Part shown: positions 35,821-45,957 of the stretch, piece after piece
Layout: each line of letters begins with the position of its first letter
How positions within the stretch are numbered: the first letter of the stretch is position 1
Source of the DNA: Acidobacteriota bacterium
GTDB lineage: Bacteria; Acidobacteriota; Blastocatellia; UBA7656
NCBI GenBank assembly: GCA_040754075.1
Contig: JBFMDH010000006.1
Span: 1 to 64,000 of the forward strand
Direction of reading: 5' to 3'
Length of the DNA: 64,000 nucleotides
Program-made: the position numbers and the translations under genes
Notes under the pieces: generated by a model
The model's database searches: none
The model's input: the letters and a program-made list of their open reading frames with translations, nothing else
What the model was told of the DNA's origin: nothing

Positions 35821-35974
35821 GCAACCAACTCCTTGCCGGTGCTCAAGTAAACGTAATTATTGACTTCGCTGAAACGAAGCTTTAGACTGGCAAGGTCATA
35901 AGAAAAAGGTTTTGAAGCGTCACCGAAAAGGCACACCGGAAGTGATTCCGGGTCGCAAAGCCAAGGTCTTTGAG

Positions 35975-36122
35975 AAGGCAAAAGGCAAAAGGCAAATGTG
36001 AAAAGGTAAAAATCATAACCGCTCACCTTGTCTGATGTCTTTTCACGCAATTGCACATTCAGGCTGGCATTACCAATCGCACTTTTGCCTTTTGGTTTTT
36101 GCCTTTTGCCTTTTGCCTTCCT
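35975..36122. repeat. GGCAAAA short tandem repeats in inverted arrangement
   Basis: The gap 35821-36287 has no supported gene. Around 35975-36000 the word GGCAAAA is iterated (AAGGCAAAAGGCAAAAGGCA). At about 36082-36119 its inverse (TTTTGCC) is iterated. The two tracts are some 90 nt apart and can pair. A reverse-strand open frame through this area only translates the repeat (KAKGKRQKPKGK) and is rejected. Confidence 0.7.
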
Positions 36123-36287
36123 GAAGAATGACTGGCTGCCGAAGTGAAGTTGAAAAACGCTCCCTGCCAAGTTTTCAACTCCACTCTATTTTGCTCCCCG
36201 CGTTCGTGATTCGCTTCAGTTGATAAATCCAGTTTCGCACAATTTTGGATTTAATTTGTAGTAAGCCTAGCCCCGCGAATCGGAGAG

Positions 36288-37100
36288 ATGATGAAATTAT
36301 CGCACGTCATAACAGCAATCGCTGTAGCAGGGTTTTTAAGCGCAAATGTCTATGCGCAGGAAATGATGAGCGTTGAATCAACCGCCGGCGCACCGCAACC
36401 GCGCACGCCTTCAATGGTCGTCCACGAGGTTGCTAAACCCGCGACGGCGGCGACCAAACCCGGCGTCAACGCTACTTCAAAAGTCCAATCCACTTTAAAA
36501 GATGCGCCGACCAAAGTGCTGACGGAAAATAACGCGCTTAAACCAAATGCCGCACCTTCGCCGATTTACATTCCGACTACGCCAACCGTCGAAGTCTCAA
36601 CCGCACTGCTTGATACCACAGGCAATCCGTATTACGACCAGTTGGTAAAAAATGCGGCGGCAAAATATGGCGTTGACCCGCATCTGATTTTCGCCTTGAT
36701 GCGACAGGAATCCGGCTTTCATTCGCGGGCGGTTTCCTATAAAGGCGCATCGGGACTTATGCAACTGATGCCGGCGACCGCCAGACGTTTCGGCGTGCAG
36801 AATATTTTTGACCCGGCGCAAAACATCGATGGTGGCACCAGGTATCTGCGTTTCTTGCTTAATATGTTCAACGGCGATGTGAAACTGGCGCTTGCCGGTT
36901 ACAATGCCGGTGAAAATGCGGTCATCAATTATGGCTATCAAGTGCCGCCCTATCGCGAAACCCAAAATTATGTGAAAAACATTTCGGCAAAATATTCGCG
37001 CACCAAACAAACTTCAAAAGCGAAACCGGCTCCGACGCAAACCACGGTTGCGCCCGAAGCCATCACCACATCGAAAGGTCGGTTGTCGAATAATTATTGA
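36288..37100 (+). CDS. Lytic transglycosylase, SLT family
   Basis: 270 residues with a signal peptide (1-24, ending VYAQ). A Pro/Ala/Thr-rich linker (30-105) leads to an SLT/goose-lysozyme-type domain (113-235). The catalytic Glu is E141 in [30 protein letters not shown] and [13 protein letters not shown] are the family signatures. It cleaves peptidoglycan glycan strands in the periplasm. The amidase gene follows after 218 nt with its own promoter, so the two form a cell-wall pair in function rather than an operon. GGAGAG precedes two adjacent ATG codons. Confidence 0.9.
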   Translation: MMKLSHVITAIAVAGFLSANVYAQEMMSVESTAGAPQPRTPSMVVHEVAKPATAATKPGVNATSKVQSTLKDAPTKVLTENNALKPNAAPSPIYIPTTPTVEVSTALLDTTGNPYYDQLVKNAAAKYGVDPHLIFALMRQESGFHSRAVSYKGASGLMQLMPATARRFGVQNIFDPAQNIDGGTRYLRFLLNMFNGDVKLALAGYNAGENAVINYGYQVPPYRETQNYVKNISAKYSRTKQTSKAKPAPTQTTVAPEAITTSKGRLSNNY

Positions 37101-37186
37101 AATTCGTTGCCCCTCAAATAAACCCGGTTGGGGGATTTGCGGGTCGTCAATTTCAGGTTAGCGGTATTGCAAATTTATATTTCGCG

Positions 37187-37215
37187 TTGGTCGTTGAAAA
37201 AATTTTTAGTATACT
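37187..37215 (+). promoter_or_regulatory. Sigma-70-type promoter of the amidase gene
   Basis: TTGGTC (37187-37192), a 17-bp spacer and TATACT (37210-37215), about 100 nt before the start codon. Confidence 0.6.
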
Positions 37216-37318
37216 CGCTCAGTCGTTATAAACAGTTGCTTCGCTCACAAAAGACCAAGCAGTTTAGTTTTTAACTCGCCCCACGAGATTTGCGACGTGT
37301 CCCCGCCCATTTGAGCGT

Positions 37319-39340
37319 ATGCGTCATTCTTTGCGTAGCAATTTAACTTTTCATTCACTCGTCCTGATACTGGTTTTCTGCCTGTCGGCGCGTCAGACCT
37401 TGAATGCTGCCGACCCCTCGAATGCGCTTTCAACCGCGCCGCGTTCACTTGCCGAAGAATTATTCATTCGCGCCAACGACACCAACAACGCTTTGCATGC
37501 GCGCCCGCTCGAAGAACGCAGCGCCGATGATTATCTGCGCACACTTGATTTATACAGTCAGGTCATTCGCCTCAACACCGACAATCATTTCTCTTCCGAA
37601 TCGCTTACCAAACGCGCCGAATTGCTCAGAGAAATGGCTGATGTCAGAGGCGATTCGGCGCTCTATCAACAGGCGATTGAAGCCTTCCGGCAAATCGTCA
37701 AATCGCATCCGCACAGCGCCGCCGTGGGTGACGCGCTGATTAACATCGCCGAGATTTATGAAGAAAATCTGCAAGACCTCGACGGCGCGATTTCCGCCTA
37801 TAAAGAGTTGGTCGACTATTTTCCATCGTCGGTGATGGCGCGTGAAGCGCGAGCGGTGATTGCGCGTTTTGAAATGCAACTGGCGAATCGCTCGGCAGAT
37901 GTGGTTGCGGCAAATCATAAAGTCGATGCAGCAACGATTGCCGGCATCGCGCAACTGACGAACGTGCGCAATTTCAGTAGCAGTGATTATGCCCGCGTGG
38001 TGATTGATTTATCCAACAATGCGGAGTTCACGCCAACCCGTATCGGCAATAATAAAATCGCGATTAAATTACAGAATGCTCTGGTTGCGTCTTCACTATT
38101 TGGCAGACGCTTTATTGTTGGCAATGACAATCTGTTGAAGCGCATCACGGTTTACGAAGGCGAATCGGCAAACTCCGGTGTGCAAATCGAACTCGACGTC
38201 AACGAAGCCGCCGAGTTTTCAACCTTCAAATTATCCGAACCCGCCCGCATCATCGTTGATATTCACGCGGCAAATGCAACGACCAAATCGCAAACCATTA
38301 TTGCGACAAACGAAAAGCCTGTGGTCGAAGATGTCACCACGCCAACCGCTAAAACATCTGAAGCGGATGCCACCAACAAACCGGTTGAAACAGCAATATC
38401 AGCGGCAAGTAAGCCTGTTGAGGCGACGATGAATCCTCAGCCTCCGAAAATCGAAGGCAGCAACACAATTGTCAAAGCCAATAAATCAACCGGCAGAGCG
38501 CCGGTCATGGCTTTGCCGGAAATCACCGAACCCATCGTTCCGCATACCGCAGGCGATGCCACCAACGCTAAACCCAATGCTGACGCGCAAGCCGGGGCGA
38601 TTGCCGGGGCGGTTGATGCAAAAGTCGCAAGCGGCGTGGCGCTCAAATGTGTGGTGATTGATGCGGGGCACGGCGGACACGATACCGGCACCATCAGCCC
38701 GAACGGACTTCGCGAAAAAGATTTGACTCTTGATGTGGCGCGACGTTTGAAAGCTTACATCAAACGCAACTACCCGGACATTGATGTAGTGATGACCCGC
38801 GATGGCGATTATTTCGTCGCCCTCGAACAACGAACAGCGATTGCCAATGCCCGACACGCCGATTTATTCATTTCGGTTCATGCCAATTCAAGTCCCGCAA
38901 AAGCCGCATCGGGCGTTGAAACCTTTTTCGTCAATCCCGAAAAAGCCAAAGCGCAAGCCGAAAAACAAGAAGTCAATAATTCCGCTGTTGAAGCCAAACC
39001 GGCAGTCGCCAAAGCCGAAGACACGATTACCGCAAGCGTGGCGGTCGCTAATCGGGTTGCCGAATCACGCGAACTGGCGCGTTATATTCAATCAGGTTTG
39101 GTTCGTGGCATCGGCGCAGCCTCACCGCGTTCGGGAGCTAATCGCGGCGTCAAACACGCGGGATTTGTGGTATTGATGGGCGCGGCAATGCCGAGCGTTC
39201 TCGCGGAAGTCTCTTTTCTCTCGAATCCCAAAGATGAAGCATTACTGATGACCGGGCAATTCCGCGAACGCATCGCCGCTTCATTATTCGCAGGCTTGAA
39301 TGCTTATTTGAAAAAGAATCGCGGCACAGATGCGAAGTGA
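37319..39340 (+). CDS. N-acetylmuramoyl-L-alanine amidase with TPR and AMIN domains
   Basis: 673 residues with a signal peptide (about 1-30). Residues 45-190 look like TPR helices. Residues about 215-320 are an AMIN domain (YARVVIDLSNNAEF, ARIIVDIHA), which targets peptidoglycan or the septum. A low-complexity Lys/Thr/Pro linker follows. Residues about 440-670 are an Amidase_3 catalytic domain with zinc ligands in VVIDAGHGGHDTG (His), GLREKDL (Glu) and LFISVHANSS (His), and the catalytic Glu in AEVSFLSN. An insertion of about 50 residues after the HAN motif is Lys/Glu/Ala-rich. It splits daughter-cell peptidoglycan as AmiC does. Confidence 0.9.
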   Translation: MRHSLRSNLTFHSLVLILVFCLSARQTLNAADPSNALSTAPRSLAEELFIRANDTNNALHARPLEERSADDYLRTLDLYSQVIRLNTDNHFSSESLTKRAELLREMADVRGDSALYQQAIEAFRQIVKSHPHSAAVGDALINIAEIYEENLQDLDGAISAYKELVDYFPSSVMAREARAVIARFEMQLANRSADVVAANHKVDAATIAGIAQLTNVRNFSSSDYARVVIDLSNNAEFTPTRIGNNKIAIKLQNALVASSLFGRRFIVGNDNLLKRITVYEGESANSGVQIELDVNEAAEFSTFKLSEPARIIVDIHAANATTKSQTIIATNEKPVVEDVTTPTAKTSEADATNKPVETAISAASKPVEATMNPQPPKIEGSNTIVKANKSTGRAPVMALPEITEPIVPHTAGDATNAKPNADAQAGAIAGAVDAKVASGVALKCVVIDAGHGGHDTGTISPNGLREKDLTLDVARRLKAYIKRNYPDIDVVMTRDGDYFVALEQRTAIANARHADLFISVHANSSPAKAASGVETFFVNPEKAKAQAEKQEVNNSAVEAKPAVAKAEDTITASVAVANRVAESRELARYIQSGLVRGIGAASPRSGANRGVKHAGFVVLMGAAMPSVLAEVSFLSNPKDEALLMTGQFRERIAASLFAGLNAYLKKNRGTDAK

Positions 39341-39390
39341 TACAGTGGTTTGGATATGACTTCCCGGTTTCATTAAAATTACTTGTTATC

Positions 39391-40506
39391 TCATGTGCTT
39401 TTCGCTTTGCGAATATCGCTCAGGCTTACATAACCGATAATCATGCCATTCGTATCAATCACCACGGCGCGACCGAATTTGTTGGCGGTTAAAATCGTAT
39501 GCGCCTGTTGCAGATTGAGTTTGGCGCTGATGAACATCGAATCATCCACCGGGCGCATGCAATCTTTGGCTTCGAGTTTTTTCCATTCTTCTTCGGGCAT
39601 GGATTTCAAATCTTCGAGCATCAACAGTCCGTGCAGACGTTTATCTCTGGCGACCGGAAAAATCGTATCGCGGTTGTTTTTCAACACGCTGTTGATGAAA
39701 TCGACAACCTTCATTGCCGGGTCAATCAACATCACATCGCGATTCATGAAATCTTCGATGGTGCCGCGTTTCGCGCGAAAGACGCCGTAATTCTGCCCTT
39801 CGGAAGTCATCAACAACAGCGCGATGATGATGCCCATCGTCAAACAGGCAAGCCCCAACGCCTGGTCAATATTGAAAAAGAAATAGGCGAGTCCGTTGAT
39901 GATTAACGAAAGGGCGATGACCAATCCGGCGCGCGCCGCTACCTGTGTGGCTTTGCGAAAATTTTTATTGAAGCGCCACACCATCGCCCGCAATACTCTG
40001 CCGCCATCAAGCGGCAAGCCGGGCAAGATATTAAAACCCGCAAGCACCCAATTAACTAAACCGAGATGACGAAACATCTGTTCGGCGACGCGCAAATCGT
40101 GCGGCAAAATCTGGGCGATGAGAAAAAATATTGTACCCAACAAAAAGCTGGCAGCGGGACCGACAATGGCGATTTTGAATTCCGCGCCGGGATTTGCCGG
40201 TTGTCCTTTGAGCGCCGCAAGCCCGCCAAAAATATAGAGCGTGATGCTGCCTGTGCCTAAGCCTTCGGCACGCGCCATCAAGGCGTGCGCCAGTTCGTGT
40301 CCCAAGACCGAGGCGAAAAGTAAGAAGGTGGTTAGAAATCCGAACAACCAGTATTGCGAAATCGGTAAACCCGGCGCTTCGCGTGGCAGCAGACTCGAAG
40401 CAATCGCCCAGGCATAAAACGGAATAACCGGAAGCCAGCTATAATGCGCAAATAGCGGTATGCCGAAAAGTTGTCCAAGTGATAGCGGTTTAGAAGGAAG
40501 CTTCAT
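39391..40506 (-). CDS. Site-2-type M50 metalloprotease with C-terminal CBS pair
   Basis: 371 residues from ATG 40506, behind GAGGG; a TTG three codons upstream is possible. Five or six membrane helices include the zinc motif H70-E71-LA-H74 (LGHELAHALMA) and the third ligand D167 in LPGLPLDGGRVL. Residues about 240-371 form two CBS domains (FMNRDVMLIDPA, CMRPVDDSMFI, GYVSLSDI). This is the SpoIVFB/Rip3-like branch of site-2 proteases, which cut membrane-bound regulators; the CBS pair should make the activity nucleotide-responsive. It converges on the amidase gene. Confidence 0.9.
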   Translation of the reverse strand: MKLPSKPLSLGQLFGIPLFAHYSWLPVIPFYAWAIASSLLPREAPGLPISQYWLFGFLTTFLLFASVLGHELAHALMARAEGLGTGSITLYIFGGLAALKGQPANPGAEFKIAIVGPAASFLLGTIFFLIAQILPHDLRVAEQMFRHLGLVNWVLAGFNILPGLPLDGGRVLRAMVWRFNKNFRKATQVAARAGLVIALSLIINGLAYFFFNIDQALGLACLTMGIIIALLLMTSEGQNYGVFRAKRGTIEDFMNRDVMLIDPAMKVVDFINSVLKNNRDTIFPVARDKRLHGLLMLEDLKSMPEEEWKKLEAKDCMRPVDDSMFISAKLNLQQAHTILTANKFGRAVVIDTNGMIIGYVSLSDIRKAKST

Positions 40507-40589
40507 GGCTTTCAACCCTCAAGAATATTCGGGCGCTCAGGGAAAGTGTACAAGAGTTTGAGCGGGTTCGTCATTTAAGAATTGCCTGC

Positions 40590-40618
40590 TTGACCTGACA
40601 AAGACGCTTACATAATAT
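40590..40618 (+). promoter_or_regulatory. Sigma-70-type promoter of the giant C25 gene
   Basis: TTGACC (40590-40595), a 17-bp spacer and TAATAT (40613-40618), about 75 nt before the ATG. Confidence 0.55.
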
Positions 40619-40693
40619 TACCGCTGCTTTCAGTAAGTCCATTTAACAACTCTTGCAAAGATTGACATCCCGAAAGCAGGAAAATCGCGAACA

Positions 40694-43600
40694 ATGAAAT
40701 TCAATCGCATCGTTGCCTTTCTTTTTGTCTCTACGTTTGGTTTTGTCCTGATTCAGACACTGGCGATTTTGCCAGGCAGCGCAAATTATCCATACGGGCT
40801 TGCGAAATTGCCGCAATCTACCAACCAAATCCCCAAGCCCAATGCAACGACCGCAACCTTCGTGGTGAACTCAACAGGCGACGGCGCGGATGCCAACACC
40901 GCAGATGGAGTTTGCAATGATGGCGCGGGCAATTGCACCTTGCGCGCGGCAATTCAGCAGGCTAATGCCACGGCTGGCGCAGACACCATTCAATTTGCCA
41001 TTGGCACCGGGGCACAGACGATTTCGCCTGTCTCAACTTTGCCGGCAATTACCGGCACGCTGACGATTGACGGCACAACTCAACCGGGGTTTGCCGGTAG
41101 TCCGATTATTGAAGTCAACGGCAATGGCATCGATCCAATTTTTGTTGCAAGCGGACTGTCAATCAATGCAACCGCCACCGGCAGCGTCGTCAAAGGGTTG
41201 GTCATCAACCGTTTTGCAGCTTATGGAATCGTCGTACAAGCGAGCAACTGTCGCGTTGAAGGCAATTTCATCGGCACCAATCTCGCGGGCACACTTGCCT
41301 CCCCCAACAGCGAATCGGGTGTGCTGTTAAGCGGCGCTTCCAACACGGTCATTGGCGGCACCACGACCGGAACCCGGAATGTCATTTCCGGGAATGGCAA
41401 CAACGGCGTGTTGTTATTCGGGGCGACGACTTCTGCCAATCGCATCGAAGGGAATTTCATCGGCATCAATGCTACGGGAAATGCCATAGTTTCCAATGGT
41501 GGCGATGGGGTTTTAATTAGTTTTGATGCCCACGACAATATCGTTGGCGGCACGACAAGCGGCGCGCGCAATATTATTTCCGGCAATGCCAATGGGGTTC
41601 ATATCGTAGCAGGCGCTTCTTCAACGCATCACAATCTTGTCCAGGGCAATTACATCGGCACCGACGTGACCGGCAGTTTCAGTTTGGGTAATCTATTCAG
41701 AGGCGTTGATATATTCGGCGGCAATAACAATACCATCGGCGGTACAGGCGCATCCCGCAATGTTATTTCCGGCAATAACCTTGAGGGTGTGATTATCAAT
41801 CAACCGGATGCCACGGCAAACAAAATTCAAGGCAATTATATCGGTTTAGCGGCAAACGGTGTGTCGCCGCTTGGCAACCGAGTCGCAGGCGCGCAAATCC
41901 TTAATGGCGCACATGACAATCTCATTGGCGGCACAGGTGCAGGTGAAGGCAACATCATCGCGTTTAACGGCACGGCAACCACGACCAGCGCAGGCATATT
42001 CGTCAATGGTCACACCGCTGCGGCTCAAACCACCAATAATGCGATTTTGAACAACACATTTTTTTCCAACCTCGGACTTGCCATAGACCTTTGCGGCAGC
42101 GGCTCCTGCGCCAACCCCGATGGCGTTACCGCAAACGATTCGGGTGATGGTGACGCAGGAGCCAATGATGTGCAGAACTTCCCAATCCTCACATCAGCAA
42201 ACACACTGGCGTCGGGAGACACCAATATTCAAGGTTCGCTCAACAGCACCGCCAGTACCAATTTTCGTCTGGAATTTTTCTACAGCAATTCGTGCGATGC
42301 ATCCGGCAATGGCGAAGGGCAAAATTATCTCGGCTCAACCAACGTGACGACCAATGCTGCTGGCAACGTCAATTTCAATGCGACGTTTGCCACCTTGATT
42401 CCTCCCGGCAGTTCCGTGACCGCTACCGCGACGCGCATCAATGGCGCGGTTTTTGAAAGCACGTCGGAATTTTCTCCCTGTATCACTTCTCTGGGGCTTG
42501 CTGATTTGGCAATCACCATAAACGACTCGCCCGACCCTGTGAATGTCGGTTCGCAACTTGCGTATTCCATCACCGTCACCAACAACGGACCGTCAACGGC
42601 AAGCAACGTTGTGGTGACGGATAATCTGCCATCGACGCTCGTATTCACGAATTGTCAATCAACCAACGGCGGCGTCTGTGGCGGCACAGGCAACAATCGC
42701 ACAGTGACGTTTGCCTCACTTGCGGCAAATACTTCGGCAACCATCACCATCAATGCGCTGGTGAATTGCGGCGTACTCAATAACACCTCCATCGGCAATA
42801 CAGCCTCAGTCAGTTCATCAACGCCGGATAATTCCACTGCCAATAATCTGGCAACGGCGACCACCCTTGCGCTAAATCCGGGATTTAATATTTCTCCGAC
42901 CAGCCAGGACTTCCCGCAAAACGGCGGGCAGGGAACGGTCGCAGTCACAGGACCAACGGGCTGTTCGTTCACGGCTGTGAGTAATGACGCCTGGATAACC
43001 ATTCTTTCAATTAATGCCAGCGCCGTAAATTTCAGCGTCGCGGTCAACAATACGGGAATTAATCGCACCGGCACAATGACCATTGGCGGCAATACCTTCA
43101 CAGTCAATCAATCGGGAACCCCTTGCACCTATACGTTGACGCCGACATCCGTCAACCTGAATAGCGAGGCGCAAAGCGGCAGCGTTGACCTCACCACCGG
43201 CAACGGCTGTTCGTGGAAAGTGGTCTCGCAGGATAGCTGGATAACCATCACTTCTGAGGCGGTGGGTTCAGGCAATGGCACTACGACTTTCACAGTTGAA
43301 GCCAATGCCACGGGAGCCACACGAATCGGAACCATCGAATTCATCACGCTTGGCTCTGCGAGTCCAACCGGCAGCGCGCCTGCACAAGTTGCGAATGAGG
43401 GGTTTACCATCACCCAGGCAGGCACGCCGACCGCCGCAAAATTAATCGCTTTTCAGGCGACGGCATATGATCAAGGAGTTTTACTGGACTGGCAATCCGG
43501 CGAAGAGATTAACAATCTCGGTTTCCACCTTTACCGCGAAACCGGCGGCAAATTGATTCGCATCACACCGGAAATCGTTGCCGGTTCGGCGCTCATTGTC

Positions 43601-45937
43601 GGAAGCGGAACGGCTTTACAGTCGGACAAAACTTATTTCTGGTGGGACAATTCAATGGCGGATTGCGGATTGCGAATGGTGAATTGTCAAGGTGTTGCTT
43701 ATTGGCTTGAAGACATTGACCTCAACGGCAAACGCACTTTGCACGGGCCAGTCATACCGAAAATCGTTGGCGGACAACCGCCCGCAAGAACCCGCGCAGA
43801 CCTGTTAAGTAAACTCGGAAAAGCCGAACCGCGAATTGTCACCTCAGTAATGACGGCTTCGGCAAATGCGCGCTCATCGGCTGTTGCGACAGCGACCGCC
43901 GATTGGAGTTTGCCGAATCAACCGGCAATGAAAATTGTCGTGCGCCAAGATGGCTGGTATCGCATTACGCAAACCGAACTGGCAAGCGCAGGTTTCAACG
44001 TCGCCATCAATCCGCGATTACTGCAACTCTACGTTGATGGCGAAGCGATACCGATGCGCGTCACGGGTGAACCAGACGGCGCTTTCAACCCGACCGATGC
44101 CGTTGAATTTTATGGCACGGCGCTCGATACCCCCGCGACCGACAAACGCATTTACTGGCTTACCACAGGCGCGCAACCGGGCAAGCGAATCTCTCAGATT
44201 GAAGCGCAAGCCAAACCGGGCGGCGCACAAAATTTCGCTTACACGGTTGAACGCAAAGACCGTGTGCTTTATTTCGCAGGACTTAAAAACGGCGAGCGTG
44301 AAAATTTCTTCGGCGTATTGATTTCACCTACGCCGGTTGAACAAACCCTCAATTTATTGCATCTCGATACGCAGGCAAAAGAGACGGCAACCATTGAAAT
44401 CACCTTGCAGGGCGTCACCCACTTGCCGCATCTGGTTCGCGTGGCACTCAACAATCAAACACTCGGAACCATCGGCTTTGAGGGTCAGGCGCAAGGCGTC
44501 GGTCGATTCCAGGTTCCCGTTTCGCTGCTCAAAGAAGGCAGCAATCAACTCTCACTCGTCGCCGTCAGTGGAGCAAGCGATATTTGTCTTACGGACGCGC
44601 TTCGCATTACTTATCCGCGCCTTTATCAAGCCGACAATAATCTTTTGACCTTTACGATTGACGGCGCGTCAACCAATCAAACCGTCAGAGGATTTAATAC
44701 CAATACGATTCATGTATTCGACATCACGAATGCAAACGCGCCGCAGGAATTTATCGGCAACATCGAACCAACCGCAGATGGGTACAGCGTCAGTATTCAG
44801 ACCGACGGTTTAACCAATCGCACAATGCTTGCGCTCGCTGCTGATAAAGTGAAAAAGCCAGCGGCGCTCATTGCCAATAAACCGTCAAGTTTGCGCGGCG
44901 CAAATCACAGTGCTGATTTAGTCATCATCACTCAAAACGCATTTGTTGACACCCTTGCGCCGCTTGCTGCCTTGCGTAAACAACAGGGCTACAGTGTTGA
45001 AATCATCACCGTTGAAGACATCTATGATGAATTCAGTTTCGGTCATAAAGAACCCCGCGCCATCAAAGATTTTCTCGCCGCAACCAAAGTGAATTGGAAG
45101 CGCGCGCCGCGTTTCGTTCTGTTGGTCGGTGATGCAAGCTATGACCGGCGCGATTATTTAGGATTAGGTGATTTCGATTTCGTGCCGACCGAACTCATTG
45201 ACACACAATTCATGGAGACCGCGAGCGACGATTGGTTGGTTGATTTCAATGATGACGGGTTGCCGGAAATGTTCGTCGGGCGGTTGCCTGTGCGCACGGC
45301 TGCGGAAGCGACAACGGTTGTCAACAAACTGGTCAACTACGATTCGACAACCGCCAAAGCCGTAAAAGAGAAACTGGCGTTGTTGGTTGCCGATAAAAAC
45401 GACGGCTACGATTTTGAATCGGCAAGCAGCAGTTTACGCGGTTTGTTGCCGGTTGATTTTTCCATTCAGGAAATTTTGCGTGGACGCACAACCGATAGCG
45501 CCGCAAAACAACAATTGCTTGCCGGGTTCAATCGCGGCGCGGCTGTTGTAAATTATCTCGGTCACGGTTCGACCAATTCCTGGCGCAATCTGTTCAACAA
45601 TGAAGATGTACAACAACTGACGAATCAAGCTAATCCGTCATTCGTTGTGGCAATGAGTTGTTTGATTGGCTATTTCCCGCATCCGAGTACAGAAAGCCTC
45701 GGCGAACGGTTGTTAAATTATGAACGCGGCGGCGCGATTGCGGTGTGGGCTTCGTCAAGCGCCACAGAACCCGCCGAACAGGCAAAGATGAATCGGGAAC
45801 TTTTCCACTTGCTATTCGGCTCAAAAACTAAATTGACTTTGGGCGAGGCGGTTGCCGGGGCGAAAGCCGCAACCCCAAATCGCGATATACGACGAACCTG
45901 GGTGTTGCTTGGCGACCCAAGCATGCGTTTGAAGTAA
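40694..45937 (+). CDS. Giant secreted CSLREA / beta-helix / DUF11 / BACON / C25 peptidase
   Basis: 1747 residues with a signal peptide. In order: CSLREA domain (about 52-100, VCNDGAGNCTLRAAIQQAN); right-handed beta-helix with recurring NVISGNGNNGV and EGNFIGTN units (100-480); DUF11 domain (about 600-720); two BACON domains (about 731-810 and 812-910); an FN3-like or linker module (914-1010); a galactose-binding-like middle; and a C-terminal gingipain-type C25 peptidase (about 1405-1747). Catalytic H1624 (YLGHGS) and C1656 (AMSCLIG) are 32 residues apart, as in gingipains. No sorting tail follows the peptidase. Its probable role is surface adhesion plus proteolysis. Confidence 0.9.
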   Translation: MKFNRIVAFLFVSTFGFVLIQTLAILPGSANYPYGLAKLPQSTNQIPKPNATTATFVVNSTGDGADANTADGVCNDGAGNCTLRAAIQQANATAGADTIQFAIGTGAQTISPVSTLPAITGTLTIDGTTQPGFAGSPIIEVNGNGIDPIFVASGLSINATATGSVVKGLVINRFAAYGIVVQASNCRVEGNFIGTNLAGTLASPNSESGVLLSGASNTVIGGTTTGTRNVISGNGNNGVLLFGATTSANRIEGNFIGINATGNAIVSNGGDGVLISFDAHDNIVGGTTSGARNIISGNANGVHIVAGASSTHHNLVQGNYIGTDVTGSFSLGNLFRGVDIFGGNNNTIGGTGASRNVISGNNLEGVIINQPDATANKIQGNYIGLAANGVSPLGNRVAGAQILNGAHDNLIGGTGAGEGNIIAFNGTATTTSAGIFVNGHTAAAQTTNNAILNNTFFSNLGLAIDLCGSGSCANPDGVTANDSGDGDAGANDVQNFPILTSANTLASGDTNIQGSLNSTASTNFRLEFFYSNSCDASGNGEGQNYLGSTNVTTNAAGNVNFNATFATLIPPGSSVTATATRINGAVFESTSEFSPCITSLGLADLAITINDSPDPVNVGSQLAYSITVTNNGPSTASNVVVTDNLPSTLVFTNCQSTNGGVCGGTGNNRTVTFASLAANTSATITINALVNCGVLNNTSIGNTASVSSSTPDNSTANNLATATTLALNPGFNISPTSQDFPQNGGQGTVAVTGPTGCSFTAVSNDAWITILSINASAVNFSVAVNNTGINRTGTMTIGGNTFTVNQSGTPCTYTLTPTSVNLNSEAQSGSVDLTTGNGCSWKVVSQDSWITITSEAVGSGNGTTTFTVEANATGATRIGTIEFITLGSASPTGSAPAQVANEGFTITQAGTPTAAKLIAFQATAYDQGVLLDWQSGEEINNLGFHLYRETGGKLIRITPEIVAGSALIVGSGTALQSDKTYFWWDNSMADCGLRMVNCQGVAYWLEDIDLNGKRTLHGPVIPKIVGGQPPARTRADLLSKLGKAEPRIVTSVMTASANARSSAVATATADWSLPNQPAMKIVVRQDGWYRITQTELASAGFNVAINPRLLQLYVDGEAIPMRVTGEPDGAFNPTDAVEFYGTALDTPATDKRIYWLTTGAQPGKRISQIEAQAKPGGAQNFAYTVERKDRVLYFAGLKNGERENFFGVLISPTPVEQTLNLLHLDTQAKETATIEITLQGVTHLPHLVRVALNNQTLGTIGFEGQAQGVGRFQVPVSLLKEGSNQLSLVAVSGASDICLTDALRITYPRLYQADNNLLTFTIDGASTNQTVRGFNTNTIHVFDITNANAPQEFIGNIEPTADGYSVSIQTDGLTNRTMLALAADKVKKPAALIANKPSSLRGANHSADLVIITQNAFVDTLAPLAALRKQQGYSVEIITVEDIYDEFSFGHKEPRAIKDFLAATKVNWKRAPRFVLLVGDASYDRRDYLGLGDFDFVPTELIDTQFMETASDDWLVDFNDDGLPEMFVGRLPVRTAAEATTVVNKLVNYDSTTAKAVKEKLALLVADKNDGYDFESASSSLRGLLPVDFSIQEILRGRTTDSAAKQQLLAGFNRGAAVVNYLGHGSTNSWRNLFNNEDVQQLTNQANPSFVVAMSCLIGYFPHPSTESLGERLLNYERGGAIAVWASSSATEPAEQAKMNRELFHLLFGSKTKLTLGEAVAGAKAATPNRDIRRTWVLLGDPSMRLK

Positions 45938-45957
45938 AGTTCACAGGTTGTAATTGA

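Noticed and set aside
35745-36170. Reverse-strand 141-codon frame
   Set aside because: It reads through the palindromic terminator and the GGCAAAA repeats (KAKGKRQKPKGK) and has no ribosome site.
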